This document shows, piece by piece, positions 8,081 through 17,814 of a DNA stretch of 64,000 bases. The stretch comes from Brasilonema sp. CT11 (GTDB taxonomy: Bacteria > Cyanobacteriota > Cyanobacteriia > Cyanobacteriales > Nostocaceae). Location of the stretch: positions 1 through 64,000 of the forward strand of contig NZ_JABXYX010000035.1 in assembly GCF_017982655.1 (NCBI RefSeq), read 5' to 3'. The position numbers and the translations under genes were made by a program. A model generated the notes under the pieces. That model was not told the origin of the DNA. It saw only the letters and a program-made list of their open reading frames with translations, and searched no databases. Positions within the stretch are counted from its first letter, which is position 1; every line of letters begins with the position of its first letter.

Positions 8081-8707
8081 ATGAGGCTGAGGTTAAAACG
8101 CCGATTGTTCGGTCAGCTTGCGATCGCAAGCACATTGGGAACTATGGTGGAGAGTCTCACAGAGAAGACCCTGGCTCAATCAAAGCCTCAGTCTCGTCCT
8201 CCATCCGCGATATCCCCCGATCCCAGTAGTGTTGTTGATGTCAAACTGCGTGTAAATGGAACAGAACACGCGCTGAAAATCGAACCTCGTGTGACACTAC
8301 TCGATGTGCTGCGTGAGCGTCTTAATCTGACTGGCTCGAAAAAGGGCTGTGATCACGGTCAGTGCGGTGCTTGTACAGTGCTGGTTGACGGGCAACGCAT
8401 TAATTCCTGCCTGACATTTGCCATCATGCACACTGACGCTTCAATCACAACCATTGAAGGACTGGCAAAAGGAGACAATCTGCACCCGATGCAAGCCGCG
8501 TTTATTGCCCGCGATGCTTTTCAGTGCGGCTACTGCACACCTGGACAGATTTGTTCGGCGGTGGGTTTGGTGAACGAAAAACACGCTAAATCTGATGCTG
8601 ACATTAGGGAATTGATGAGCGGTAATATCTGCCGTTGCGGTGCTTATCCAAATATCGTAAGTGCTGTCCGCGATGTCTTAGGGGGGAAAAAAGATGCAGC
8701 CGTTTAG
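8081..8707 (+). CDS. paoA: Periplasmic aldehyde oxidase iron-sulfur subunit (PaoA/YagT-like)
   Basis: Protein of 208 residues. The N-terminus has a twin-arginine motif (KRRLFGQLA) followed by a hydrophobic stretch and LAQS, a likely Tat signal. It then has the two [2Fe-2S] domains of the xanthine oxidase family: the plant-type cluster in GCDHGQCGACTVLVDG with its fourth cysteine in NSCLT, and the C-terminal helical cluster in CGYCTPGQI and GNICRCGAYPNI. It passes electrons from the molybdenum centre of the large subunit to the FAD subunit. The stop overlaps the FAD-subunit start by 14 bases, indicating translational coupling. The three-gene layout with Tat signal on the small subunit matches E. 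coli PaoABC. Confidence 0.9.
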   Translation: MRLRLKRRLFGQLAIASTLGTMVESLTEKTLAQSKPQSRPPSAISPDPSSVVDVKLRVNGTEHALKIEPRVTLLDVLRERLNLTGSKKGCDHGQCGACTVLVDGQRINSCLTFAIMHTDASITTIEGLAKGDNLHPMQAAFIARDAFQCGYCTPGQICSAVGLVNEKHAKSDADIRELMSGNICRCGAYPNIVSAVRDVLGGKKDAAV

Positions 8708-9677
8708 CTATAAAAAAGCAGGACAAGCGGACAACGCTGTCGCGTTGGTTAGTCCACAGGAGCAAGCCGCATATCTGGCAGGGGGAACTAGCTTAATCGA
8801 TTTGATGAAGCTGAATGTTCAGACGCCAACAGAGTTGGTAGACCTCAACCCACTCCCCCTAAGCAAGATAGAAATGCATGGCAACAGTGTACGGATTGGC
8901 GCAATGGCGCGCAATAGCCAGGTTGCTTATGATGCAATGATTCGTGAGCGTTACCCTGTGCTGTCAGAAGCGTTGCTGTCTGGGGCTTCACCGCAACTGC
9001 GGAACATGGCAAGTGTGGGCGGGAATTTGCTGCAACGTACCCGCTGCTACTACTTCCGGGATACTTCAATGCCTTGCAATAAGCGCGTTCCCGGTTCAGG
9101 CTGTCCGGCAATTGAAGGCTATAACCGGATTCATGCGATTCTCGGCGGAAGCGATCGCTGTATTGCCACTCATCCATCTGACATGGCTGTGGCAATGGTA
9201 GCACTCGATGCGGTTGTGCAAACACGCGGATCTAAGGGAGAGCGCAGTATTCCCTTGGTCGATTTTCACCTTGTACCAGGCAATACACCCGAACGGGAAA
9301 CAGTTCTGCAACACGGAGAGTTAATTGTTGCTGTTGACTTGCCTACTTCCAACTTTGCGAGGCGATCCCACTATTTGAAAGTCCGCGATCGCGCCTCTTA
9401 TGCCTTTGCAATGACATCGGTTGCGGCTGCATTAGATATTCAAAATGGGATCATTCGCGCCGCACGAATTGCATTGGGTGGGGTAGGAACAAAGCCCTGG
9501 CGTGCCTACGAAGCTGAAAAAGCGCTCGTAAACAAGCAACCAAACCAAGCAGCGTTTCAGGCAGCAGCTGAGGCTGCTATCCGGGGGGCGAAACCGCAAA
9601 AATACAACGCATTTAAAATCGAACTGGCAAAACGCACAATTGTCAAGGCGCTGGCGACGGTGGGAGGGATGGCATGA
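8694..9677 (+). CDS. paoB: Aldehyde oxidase FAD-binding subunit (PaoB/YagS-like)
   Basis: FAD-binding medium subunit of the xanthine oxidase family, 327 residues. FAD contact motifs include LAGGTSLIDLMK near residue 27 and ASVGGNLLQRTRC near residue 105. The cysteine-rich insert RCYYFRDTSMPCNKR...SGCPA...SDRCIATH matches the region that binds an extra [4Fe-4S] cluster in E. coli PaoB, and all four cysteines are present. It has no signal peptide and would be exported with the Tat-bearing small subunit. The stop overlaps the start of the large subunit by four bases (ATGA). Confidence 0.9.
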   Translation: MQPFSYKKAGQADNAVALVSPQEQAAYLAGGTSLIDLMKLNVQTPTELVDLNPLPLSKIEMHGNSVRIGAMARNSQVAYDAMIRERYPVLSEALLSGASPQLRNMASVGGNLLQRTRCYYFRDTSMPCNKRVPGSGCPAIEGYNRIHAILGGSDRCIATHPSDMAVAMVALDAVVQTRGSKGERSIPLVDFHLVPGNTPERETVLQHGELIVAVDLPTSNFARRSHYLKVRDRASYAFAMTSVAAALDIQNGIIRAARIALGGVGTKPWRAYEAEKALVNKQPNQAAFQAAAEAAIRGAKPQKYNAFKIELAKRTIVKALATVGGMA

Positions 9678-11878
9678 ATACAGCAGATACAAACAAAGTT
9701 GTCGGCAAACCGCTAAACAGAGTTGATGGACATCTGAAAGTAACTGGTGGAGCACGCTACTCGGCTGAGTTTCCGGTGGCAAAAATTGCCTATGGCGTAA
9801 CGATTCAAAGCACGATCGCCAAAGGTAAAATCACCCAAATTGATACAAAAGCAGCCGAGCGGCTACCGGGTGTGCTGGCAGTAATTACCCACCTCAACGC
9901 ACCCAAGGCGTTTGGAGACAAAGGAGGCGGTCGCAAGCTGCAAGTACTGCAAGATAACATTGTACTTTATAGCGGTCAGCACATCGGTATCGTAGTTGCG
10001 GATACCTTTGAACGGGCTATGCACGCTGCCTCGCTGGTGCAAGTTCGCTATGAGGAACAGAAGCCGACCATAAATATGAGGGAGAACCTCAATAAAGGAT
10101 ACGTTCCAAAAAGCAATAGAATGCCGCCCGATTCATCTGTTGGCAATGTCACTCAGGGATTAGCAAGTGCTGCTGTCCGCGTTGAGCAAACTTATACCAC
10201 CCCGGTGGAAAATCACAATCCGATGGAGCCTCATGCAACAACAGCAGTTTGGCAAGGCAATCAACTGCTGCTGTATGACGCAACTCAGGGGATTTTTCAG
10301 GCTCAAGAAAAAGTTGCGGGGGTATTGGGGATTGAGCCAGCGAATGTCCGCACTATGTCTTACTATGTCGGCGGTGGCTTTGGCTGCAAAGGATCGGCTT
10401 GGTCGCACGTGCCTTTAGCGGCAATGGCAGCACGGCAGGTTAAGCGCCCAGTTAAGCTGGTACTGGGACGGATACAGATGTATGGATCTGTTGGCTTCCG
10501 ACCGGAGACAATTCAACAGGTTTCTTTGGGCGCAACCCGTGACGGAAAATTAACCGCACTGCGACATAGTGGAACGTCGCAAACTTCAACATTCGATGAA
10601 TTTATTGAACCGGTTGGTAAAAGCGCACGCATGATTTACGCTTGCCCGAATATCGAAACCAGCCACCGTCTAGTTCAGCTCGATCAGGGAACACCAACTT
10701 TCATGCGTGCCCCTGGCGAAGCTTCAGGCTCGTTCGCCTTGGAATCGGCAATGGACGAACTGGCTTACAAACTCAACATCGATCCAATCGAGCTGCGTCT
10801 GCGTAACTATGCTGAAGTCGATCCCAGTAAAAATCTGCCTTGGTCGAGCAAGTCACTTAGAGAGTGTTACAAAGTAGGAGCAGAGCGATTTGGCTGGCAA
10901 AAGCGCAATCCCAAGCCACGTTCGATGCAAGATGGCAATTATTTGATTGGTTGGGGGATGGCAACGGCGACATATCCCACGAACCGTTCTCCAGCATCGG
11001 CGATCGCCCAAATTATGGCGGACGGTACAGCCGTTATCCGGACTGGCTCTCAGGATATTGGCACGGGAACTTATACCGTTATGACTCAAGTTGCGGCTGA
11101 AGCGCTCGGTATACCAGTTGAGAAGATCCGCGTTGAGATGGGCGATACGAACCTGCCAAAAACCCCGGTTTCCGGTGGCTCACAAACCGCTGCTAGTGTT
11201 AGCTCGGCTGTGCATTTAGCAGGAAATCAAGCCCGCGCTAAGCTTATGCAATTGGCACTTGCCGATCAAAAATCGCCGCTTTATGGATTAAATGAGCAAG
11301 ATATAATTGCCCAGGATGGACAGCTTTTAGTGAAGAATAAATCGTCCAAAGCTGAAACTTATGAAGCAATCCTCACACGGCATGGATTGAAAATGATTGA
11401 AGCGCGTGCAGATGCCAAGCCTGGAGAGGAAAAAGAGAAGTATTCCATGCATTCGTTTGGCTCACAGTTTGCAGAAGTGCGGGTTAACCCTGATTCGGGT
11501 GAAGTGCGAGTAACGCGCTGGGTGGGAGCCTTTGGCGTTGGACGCTTGCTCAATGCTAAAACAGCCAACAGTCAGCTCATCGGTGGGATTGTCTACGGCA
11601 TCGGCATGGCGCTGATGGAACACACGGTAACAGATCTTAACCGAGGACGTGTTGTCAACGCTGATTTAGCTGAGTATCACGTGCCAGTAAATGCAGACGT
11701 TCCGGCAATTGAAGTGTTGTTTGTCGATGAGCACGATCCACACATCAACCCGCTTGGAGTCAAGGGAGTTGGTGAAATTGGCATTACCGGAGTTGCTGCT
11801 GCGATCGCCAATGCTGTCTATCATGCAACCGGCAAGCGCATCCGCGATTTGCCAATTACACTAGACAAGCTTTTGTAG
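9674..11878 (+). CDS. paoC: Aldehyde oxidase molybdenum-binding subunit (PaoC/YagR-like)
   Basis: Large subunit of 734 residues that binds the molybdenum cofactor and oxidises aldehydes to carboxylic acids with water. Recognisable blocks are the N-terminal hammerhead domain (GKPLNRVDGHLKVTGGARY), YYVGGGFGCKG, FMRAPGEASG and the C-terminal GVKGVGEIGITG, whose glutamate at residue 701 corresponds to the catalytic base of the family. The usual PaoC length is about 730 residues, so it appears intact. Cofactor maturation genes (XdhC-like, MocA-like) follow about 1.6-3 kb downstream on the same strand. A degraded copy of part of this gene lies at 13238-13420. The region appears richer in GC than the flanking clusters, hinting at a distinct origin. 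Confidence 0.9.
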   Translation: MNTADTNKVVGKPLNRVDGHLKVTGGARYSAEFPVAKIAYGVTIQSTIAKGKITQIDTKAAERLPGVLAVITHLNAPKAFGDKGGGRKLQVLQDNIVLYSGQHIGIVVADTFERAMHAASLVQVRYEEQKPTINMRENLNKGYVPKSNRMPPDSSVGNVTQGLASAAVRVEQTYTTPVENHNPMEPHATTAVWQGNQLLLYDATQGIFQAQEKVAGVLGIEPANVRTMSYYVGGGFGCKGSAWSHVPLAAMAARQVKRPVKLVLGRIQMYGSVGFRPETIQQVSLGATRDGKLTALRHSGTSQTSTFDEFIEPVGKSARMIYACPNIETSHRLVQLDQGTPTFMRAPGEASGSFALESAMDELAYKLNIDPIELRLRNYAEVDPSKNLPWSSKSLRECYKVGAERFGWQKRNPKPRSMQDGNYLIGWGMATATYPTNRSPASAIAQIMADGTAVIRTGSQDIGTGTYTVMTQVAAEALGIPVEKIRVEMGDTNLPKTPVSGGSQTAASVSSAVHLAGNQARAKLMQLALADQKSPLYGLNEQDIIAQDGQLLVKNKSSKAETYEAILTRHGLKMIEARADAKPGEEKEKYSMHSFGSQFAEVRVNPDSGEVRVTRWVGAFGVGRLLNAKTANSQLIGGIVYGIGMALMEHTVTDLNRGRVVNADLAEYHVPVNADVPAIEVLFVDEHDPHINPLGVKGVGEIGITGVAAAIANAVYHATGKRIRDLPITLDKLL

Positions 11879-12102
11879 ATAGAAAATGCGATGGCGCTTT
11901 TCTCCCGCCCCAAGCGATCACACAAACGATGAAAGCTCAATCACACGAGCGCTGGATCGCTATATTACCAGTACGAGCAAAAAGTTCATACACGGCAATG
12001 TATATACTCTAGTTTCTTTTGCGAATAAGTAGAAGTCTCAGGGCTGATGACGACTAAAGTAGAATTTGGTACTGTTAGCTCGGAATCACTGTAGTTACAT
12101 TC

Positions 12103-13020
12103 GTGACCGAGATGAGTAGTCGAACAGCCCGCTCCTACGCTTTCCTGTCGATTGCAGCGGCAATCGTCACCATTGCCCTGAAGTTTGGCGCTTACCTGCT
12201 AACCGGGTCAGTGGGGCTGCTTTCAGATGCTATTGAGTCTATTGTAAATCTTGTGGCAGCATTGATAGCACTGTGGGCATTGACCTATGCTGCTAAACCA
12301 GCCGATGCTGAACACGCCTTTGGGCATTCCAAAGCCGAATACTTCTCCAGTGGTGCTGAAGGTGCGTTGATTGTAGTAGTCGCCATCAGCATTGCTGTTG
12401 AAGCTTGGGGACGCTTGTTGCATCCAGAACCGTTAACACAACTTGGATTGGGGTTGGCACTCTCGCTATTTGCAACCGCAATCAACGGCGTTGTTGCCTT
12501 TGTCTTGCTACGGGCAGGGCGACGGTTGCGTTCCATTACACTCAGAGCTGATGCTCACCATTTATGTACCGATGTGGTGACTTCGGGTGGCGTGGTAGTT
12601 GGAATTTTCCTCGTTAAGGTAACAGGCGCGATCGTGCTTGATCCAATTGTCGCACTGATAGTAGCAGCAAATATTACGTGGACAGGATTTCGTTTGCTGC
12701 GGGAAACCGGTAGCGCGTTACTAGATGCAGCATTACCTAAAGAAGAAATTAACGCAATCGGAAGCATCCTTAACGAGTACGAACGCCAGGACATCCAGTT
12801 TCATGCCTTGCGAACCCGCACTGCTGGAAACCGCCGCTTTGTTTCCTTCCATGTTCTTGTGCCTGGATCTTGGACAGTGCAACAAGGGCATGACTTGTGC
12901 GAGGCGATTGAGCTTGCTATTCTTCGGGTGTTGCCTTTAACCCACATTACAACTCACTTGGAACCTCTAGAAGATCGAGTTTCTTGGGAAGATCAGGAGT
13001 TGGAGCGTGCGAGCAATTAG
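12103..13020 (+). CDS. Cation diffusion facilitator (CDF) family metal transporter
   Basis: Membrane protein of 305 residues with about six helices. CDF hallmarks are [13 protein letters not shown] in helix 2 (Asp of the transport site), the [17 protein letters not shown] segment, and [17 protein letters not shown] in helix 5 (HxxxD site). The C-terminal cytoplasmic domain carries the histidine-containing dimer region (HITTHLEP). CDF proteins export Zn2+, Mn2+, Fe2+ or Co2+ in exchange for protons; the exact metal is not readable here. A GTG at 12103 and an ATG at 12112 are both possible starts. It lies between the aldehyde oxidase and its maturation genes, but a 224-base gap makes co-transcription uncertain. 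Confidence 0.88.
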   Translation: MTEMSSRTARSYAFLSIAAAIVTIALKFGAYLLTGSVGLLSDAIESIVNLVAALIALWALTYAAKPADAEHAFGHSKAEYFSSGAEGALIVVVAISIAVEAWGRLLHPEPLTQLGLGLALSLFATAINGVVAFVLLRAGRRLRSITLRADAHHLCTDVVTSGGVVVGIFLVKVTGAIVLDPIVALIVAANITWTGFRLLRETGSALLDAALPKEEINAIGSILNEYERQDIQFHALRTRTAGNRRFVSFHVLVPGSWTVQQGHDLCEAIELAILRVLPLTHITTHLEPLEDRVSWEDQELERASN

Positions 13021-13039
13021 CAAATGCAAGGATAACCGC

Positions 13040-13225
13040 ATAATATCAAGTCCGGATGATGAGTTGTCCGCAGCGTTAGCGTAGCGTGCCCGGAGGACAT
13101 ACGCAGCGATAGCGGAGTGAAGCAATCTCAAACCGCTGCGATTGCTACCCTTCGGGAAGCCGCTAGCCCCTAAGGGGGCGCTGCGCAAACGCGTCTACGT
13201 TTCACTCGCAATGACGAATAATAAG
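13040..13225. repeat. Dispersed cyanobacterial repeat cluster
   Basis: GC-rich stretch with several short palindromes, e.g. CTTCGGGAAG and GCCCCTAAGGGGGC, ending with CGTTTCACTCGCAATGACG. Related strings recur at 28125-28160, 41160-41220, 53500-53830, 58680-58860 and 62060-62110, so it belongs to a family of dispersed intergenic repeats and encodes nothing convincing. Confidence 0.65.
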
Positions 13226-13237
13226 TGATTAATCGGA

Positions 13238-13420
13238 CATGCCAACTTTTATGCGTGCCCCTGGCGAAGCTTCGGGAATATTCGCGTTAGAATCAGCAAT
13301 GGACGAATTAGCGATCGCCTTGAATATCGATCCACTCACTCTCCGCTTGATTAAGCACGCCCATATCAATCCTAGGCAGCTCAACCCTGGTCGAGCAAGT
13401 ACCTGAAAGAATGTTACCTT
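13238..13420 (+). pseudogene. Remnant of a second PaoC-like molybdenum subunit gene
   Basis: This stretch closely matches an internal part of the PaoC-like gene at about 10690-10875. Shared strings include ATGCGTGCCCCTGGCGAAGC, GCAATGGACGAA and GGTCGAGCAAGTA/C. The encoded pieces are FMRAPGEASG-like and AMDEL. Sequence is diverged rather than identical and carries deletions; both ends are lost. It is therefore a decayed paralogue or an old partial duplication, not a working gene. It lies just upstream of the XdhC-like gene, suggesting an oxidase gene once sat directly beside its maturation factors. Confidence 0.8.
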
Positions 13421-13538
13421 GACAAATTAATGCCTTGAGAAAAAGCGCAGAAATAGTGTTCTTATAGCGATCGGTAAAAACGCAGGTAGGTAGACATTAT
13501 CTACTTAGCCCTACTGTATAAAAAGAAAAAGCAATCAA

Positions 13539-14702
13539 ATGAACGAATTACAAGCAATTTTAACAGCCTTCGAGTCAAGTCAAAAAAGTGGTGATATTAG
13601 TTTCCTGGCGACTGTAGTTAAAACTCAAGGTTCAACCTACCGCCGACCTGGTGCCAAAATGTTAATGACAGGTACAGATGAGATAGTGGGAACAATTAGC
13701 GCTGGTTGTTTGGAAAACGATGTATTCGAGCATACCCGCCAACGCATGGCAGACGGCAAACCGATTGTTGTTACTTACGATAACACCGCCTCTGAGGATA
13801 TTCTCTGGGGCTTTGGTTTGGGATGCAACGGTGTAGTGCAAGTTCTCATCGAACGTCTAGAAAACGAAAGCACACCGAATGCGATCGCTTTTATAAAAGA
13901 GTGCCTAAATAACAAGCATCTGGGTATTATAACGACAGTTTTTGCTTTAGAAGGTGCAGTTGATCTAAAACTAGGCTCACGCTTACTGCTGTATCCAAAC
14001 GGTAAAATGATCACCGACATTGAAGATGCAAATTTAACTCAATCTCTAATTGCAGATGCCCAAGCAGCGCTTGTTAATCAAAAGTCCAGCGTGAACAACT
14101 ATCAGTTACCTTTTGGCAGTGCAGAAGTTTTTATTGAAGTCATCCAACCACCTACACCCTTAGTGATATTTGGTGCAGATCATGACGCTGTACCCTTAGC
14201 ACAATTTGCTCAAGCATTGGGTTGGCAAGTTACTATAGTTGATTGTCGCGCTAACGAGGCTACGAAAGCGCGATTTCCAATGGCTTGTGATGTGATTCTT
14301 AGCCGCCGAGAGATTCTAGAAAAACAGGTATTTATAGATAGTGAAACAGTGACTGTTATCATGACGCATAATTACCTTGATGATTTGGAAATTTTGAAAA
14401 CATTGCTACCATCTTCTGCACGCTACATTGGCGTTTTAGGACCAAAGCACCGTACAGAAAAATTGCTGCAAGATTTAGAAGCACAAGCAATAGCTTGTAC
14501 CACTGAACAATTAGAAAGATTGCACAGTCCTGTTGGAATTGATGTCGGTGCAGAAACACCAGCAGAAATTGCGATCGCTATCATTGCAGAAATTCAAGCA
14601 GTACTCAAAAATCATAATGGTGGTTTTTTAAGAAATCGCAATCAACCAATTCACCAATACGACGAAAGTAAGTTTAATAAACTTCTTGTAAAAGTCGGGT
14701 AA
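13539..14702 (+). CDS. XdhC/CoxI-family molybdoenzyme maturation protein
   Basis: Protein of 387 residues. The N-terminal XdhC/CoxI domain shows VVKTQGSTYRRPGAKMLM and GTISAGCLENDV, and the C-terminal domain is Rossmann-like (LVIFGADHDAVPLAQFAQ; YIGVLGPKHRTEKLL; GIDVGAETPAEIAIAIIAEI). These proteins bind molybdenum cofactor, help sulfurate it and insert it into xanthine dehydrogenase-family enzymes; PaoD fills this role for E. coli PaoABC. Position downstream of the PaoABC-like genes fits. Cytoplasmic, no signal peptide. The MocA-like gene follows after 111 bases. Confidence 0.88.
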   Translation: MNELQAILTAFESSQKSGDISFLATVVKTQGSTYRRPGAKMLMTGTDEIVGTISAGCLENDVFEHTRQRMADGKPIVVTYDNTASEDILWGFGLGCNGVVQVLIERLENESTPNAIAFIKECLNNKHLGIITTVFALEGAVDLKLGSRLLLYPNGKMITDIEDANLTQSLIADAQAALVNQKSSVNNYQLPFGSAEVFIEVIQPPTPLVIFGADHDAVPLAQFAQALGWQVTIVDCRANEATKARFPMACDVILSRREILEKQVFIDSETVTVIMTHNYLDDLEILKTLLPSSARYIGVLGPKHRTEKLLQDLEAQAIACTTEQLERLHSPVGIDVGAETPAEIAIAIIAEIQAVLKNHNGGFLRNRNQPIHQYDESKFNKLLVKVG

Positions 14703-14727
14703 AGGTCAAAGGTTAAAGGTTAAAGGG
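14701..14727 (+). repeat. Short tandem heptamer repeat
   Basis: AAAGGTC-AAAGGTT-AAAGGTT-AAAGGG: three and a half copies of a 7-base unit starting at the stop of the XdhC-like gene. Heptamer tandem repeats of this sort are common between genes in Nostocales. Confidence 0.6.
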
Positions 14728-14813
14728 TTTGTATTTTTTCCTTCCCCTTTCTCCCTTAACCCCTTGCTAACTTGCAGAATATAATCTGCTACTTGCTGAC
14801 ATGATTTTCATTT

Positions 14814-15452
14814 ATGGACTCTACGACTGAGCAAATAGAAACTGAAAAATCAACCATAGCCATTATGATTCTTGCTGCGGGTGCATCTACTCGCATGGGT
14901 ACACCGAAACAGCTATTGCTCTACCAAAAACGGAGTTTGGTGCAATACATTACAGAAATTGCGATCGCTTCGGTTTGTAAACCTGTGGTACTAGTACTTG
15001 GAGCATACTCAGAACAGATTCGCCCCCAAATCAATCACCTTCCTGTGAGCATCGTTGAGAACTTAGATTGGGCTTGTGGAATGAGCACTTCGATCAATAG
15101 CGGAATTCAATTTTTGCATAATCTTCCACAAAACATTGAAGCAGTAGTTATTTTAGTTTGCGACCAACCATTTCTTTCACCACAAATTATTAATCAACTT
15201 GTTGATGCATATTATTCAACAAAAAAACCTATTATCGCTTGCGAATATGCAGGAACCTTAGGCGTACCTGCTCTGTTTAGTAAAAGATTTTTTTCAGAGC
15301 TTGCTGAATTACAAGGAACTTCAGGAGCAAAAAAAGTTATTAACAATAACCTGACACAAGTATTTTCTCTTGCTTTTGCACAGGGAGAGATTGATATTGA
15401 CACACCAAAAGATTATGAACAATTGCTATCGATCAATAGCAATTATATTTGA
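14814..15452 (+). CDS. mocA: Molybdenum cofactor cytidylyltransferase-like protein (MocA family)
   Basis: Nucleotidyltransferase of 212 residues with the MobA/MocA core: ILAAGASTRMGTPKQLL near residue 20, NLDWACGMSTSINSGI, LVCDQPFLSPQ (metal-binding Asp), and GVPALFSKRFF. MocA adds CMP to molybdopterin to make the dinucleotide form used by PaoABC-type enzymes, while MobA makes the GMP form; the local aldehyde oxidase points to MocA. Cytoplasmic. Likely co-transcribed with the XdhC-like gene. The assignment to CTP rather than GTP use rests on family resemblance and context only. Confidence 0.82.
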   Translation: MDSTTEQIETEKSTIAIMILAAGASTRMGTPKQLLLYQKRSLVQYITEIAIASVCKPVVLVLGAYSEQIRPQINHLPVSIVENLDWACGMSTSINSGIQFLHNLPQNIEAVVILVCDQPFLSPQIINQLVDAYYSTKKPIIACEYAGTLGVPALFSKRFFSELAELQGTSGAKKVINNNLTQVFSLAFAQGEIDIDTPKDYEQLLSINSNYI

Positions 15453-15897
15453 TTGAAAAGATTTTTTACAAAGACTGTCATTTGTGGAATCCTCTAAGTA
15501 GGTGGGCGCGAAAAATTATAACTATGGTCGTCTATTAACGTCTTTGCCCGTTGATTTGAAAGGCGGCGTTAAGCGTAGCTCTGCCGTAGGCAATCGCCTA
15601 ACCCTTCAACACCAAATTCGTTGTATTTCTTGACGAATGCGTTAATAAATGTTAAAAAAAAGCCCGTTATTTCCTCAACATATAGCGGTTTTTTTCCTAG
15701 TGCTAGTAACCATAAAACATGAGATTCACGTAAAGTCTGCCGGGGAAGCTTTACCCGGCAGACTTTACGACTTTCTACCGCTTTTTTTGCTTGAGGGTAA
15801 AGCTGTTCTAACTGCGAAATATTTAGTTGAATAATTCTCGTATTTCCTTCTGCCCTCTGCCTTTGTGCCTAAATTTTTTTGCATATCAAGCCGTCGT
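15453..15897. other. Intergenic region with repeat fragments
   Basis: Convergent gap between the MocA-like gene and the APC permease. It contains GC-rich repeat pieces around 15560-15605 and the strong hairpin listed at 15729-15769. Short frames around 15520-15650 are too brief and degenerate to call. Confidence 0.4.
15729..15769. repeat. Perfect 16-bp stem hairpin
   Basis: CGTAAAGTCTGCCGGG (15729-15744) pairs perfectly with CCCGGCAGACTTTACG (15754-15769) around a 9-base loop. It lies between two convergent genes and could act as a bidirectional terminator, but there is no immediate T run on either side. Confidence 0.8.
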
Positions 15898-17814
15898 TCA
15901 TCCTCCAATATGAATGGAAGGACGACGCTCGGGATTTTTCTCAGCCTGCCGCAGCACTTCACGAGTCACCACAGCAATATCGCCCTCGCCAAACAAAATA
16001 AAACGTAGCACGTAATCAATCGGGTTACCCTCAGGCCAATTAAAATAGGCATGTGGGATTTTACCCGTTAAATCCCGAAGATATAGAAGTATCGCAGCGA
16101 TCGTGTTAGGGACAGCGGCACTCTCAGTACGCAGAATTCGGTAGCTACCCACTTCCAACCCTTTGACTCTCACAATATTTTCAAATTCCGAAGCGTCCGA
16201 TACCAGAATCTCTAGAAAGAGTATGGGATCGGTAAGCGGAATATGATTATCATCGCGCACCTCTTGCTCCTTTAAATCATACTCTCGCACATCGCCCTCA
16301 TTTAATCGATTGGCAATCAGTCGGATTACACCTTGGTTTTCTTCAATGAAGCGAGAAGCATTTTCGTCCAGATCGATCCCCTCTACCCGTAGTTCAAGCG
16401 ATCGCCACACGCGGGAAACCAGCGAGGTGAGGATGATGGCACTGATGAATATGGCTGCAATTCTAATCCCCTCGGGTCTCTCAATGATGTTAGCAATAGT
16501 CGTATAAAGAAACAGCAGCGTGATGATTCCGAAAGCGAGTGTTCTGCCTTTTCCTCTGCCGTGATTAACTGATAGAGTCACAGCAAATGCAGCTGAGGTG
16601 ATTAATACAAGTACACCAGTTGCGTAAGCCCCACCCTGAGCTTCCACATCAGCCCGGAAAATAATTGTGACGATAAAGGAAACAATTGTATAGACTAGCA
16701 CTAAAGGTCGCGAAGCGCGTGCCCATTTTGGAGCCATGCCATAGCGCGGCAGATAGCGGGGTAAGATGTTGAGAAGCCCTGCCATTGCGGATGCACCTGC
16801 AAACCAGAGAATACCAATGGTACTTAAATCGTAGATTGTGCCAAAGCCATTACCTAGAAATTGATGTGCCAAATAGGCGAGGGCACGTCCATTGGCTTTC
16901 CCCCCTGTTTTAAATTCTGCTGCGGGGATGAGTATAACAGTTATGAAGCTGCTGGCAATCAAAAAGAAGCTCATGATCAAGGCCGCAGCAGTAAGCAACT
17001 TACGTGTGTTGCGAATACGTCCCTTAGGTTGTTCGGGAGTGTCGTCACTGCTACCCCGCACAAGAGGCATCACAGTCACACCAGTCTCAAAACCGGACAA
17101 TCCTAAAGCTAGTTTTGGGAACACTAACAGGGCTATGCCTAGTAAACTCAAAGGATTTTGATTGTTGGCAAAAAGAGCAGTCTGCCAGTTAGCGATCGCA
17201 GATGGTTGATTCAAAATATGATACGAACCGACGCCAATCACAATGAAATTCAACAGTAGATAGATTGCAACCAGAAAAACTGCAATACCAATAGCTTCTC
17301 GGAAACCTTTGAGAAAAACTGCGGCTAGCAATACCACTAAGAATAGAGTAATACTGATCTGCTGATTGTGAAGCGAACTTGGCACAAACGGATTTTCGAT
17401 AATATGGGCAGTAGCATCAGCAGCTGAGAGCGTAATGGTGATGATGAAATCGGTTGCTACAAAACCGAGTAGGCACAGTACAAATAGTTTGCCTTGCCAC
17501 CAGGGGAGCAAGTGTTCGAGCATAGCAATAGATCCTTCACCTTTAGGACTTTTGCGAGCAACGCGCCGATAGATCGGCAATGCTCCAAAAAGTGTCAGCA
17601 GAACCAGAATGAGGGTTGCAAGAGGAGAAACAGCCCCTGCTGCCAGTGCAGCAATACCGGGTTGATACCCAAGTGTTGAGAAATAATCTACACCAGTGAG
17701 GCACATGACTTGCCACCAAGGATGATTGGTGTGTTCTTCATTCTCGTTGCGGTTTTTTTCGAGCAACCAGTTGATGAACTTTCTACCGAGTCGTTTTGTT
17801 GGAGATTTAGCCAT
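15898..17814 (-). CDS. APC-superfamily permease (amino acid/cation transporter)
   Basis: Integral membrane protein of 638 residues with about 12 hydrophobic helices in the first 480 residues, followed by a soluble C-terminal region. Family-type segments are [20 protein letters not shown], the [14 protein letters not shown] loop and [17 protein letters not shown]. The substrate is not recognisable. The cytoplasmic tail of about 150 residues ([13 protein letters not shown]...; [12 protein letters not shown]) may be regulatory. ATG 17814 is chosen over the TTG directly before it. It is convergent with the MocA-like gene and probably monocistronic. Confidence 0.8.
   Translation of the reverse strand: MAKSPTKRLGRKFINWLLEKNRNENEEHTNHPWWQVMCLTGVDYFSTLGYQPGIAALAAGAVSPLATLILVLLTLFGALPIYRRVARKSPKGEGSIAMLEHLLPWWQGKLFVLCLLGFVATDFIITITLSAADATAHIIENPFVPSSLHNQQISITLFLVVLLAAVFLKGFREAIGIAVFLVAIYLLLNFIVIGVGSYHILNQPSAIANWQTALFANNQNPLSLLGIALLVFPKLALGLSGFETGVTVMPLVRGSSDDTPEQPKGRIRNTRKLLTAAALIMSFFLIASSFITVILIPAAEFKTGGKANGRALAYLAHQFLGNGFGTIYDLSTIGILWFAGASAMAGLLNILPRYLPRYGMAPKWARASRPLVLVYTIVSFIVTIIFRADVEAQGGAYATGVLVLITSAAFAVTLSVNHGRGKGRTLAFGIITLLFLYTTIANIIERPEGIRIAAIFISAIILTSLVSRVWRSLELRVEGIDLDENASRFIEENQGVIRLIANRLNEGDVREYDLKEQEVRDDNHIPLTDPILFLEILVSDASEFENIVRVKGLEVGSYRILRTESAAVPNTIAAILLYLRDLTGKIPHAYFNWPEGNPIDYVLRFILFGEGDIAVVTREVLRQAEKNPERRPSIHIGG

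Noticed and set aside
8845-9314. Long antisense frames inside the PaoB-like gene
   Set aside because: Antisense shadows of a strongly supported gene; no motif or start signal.
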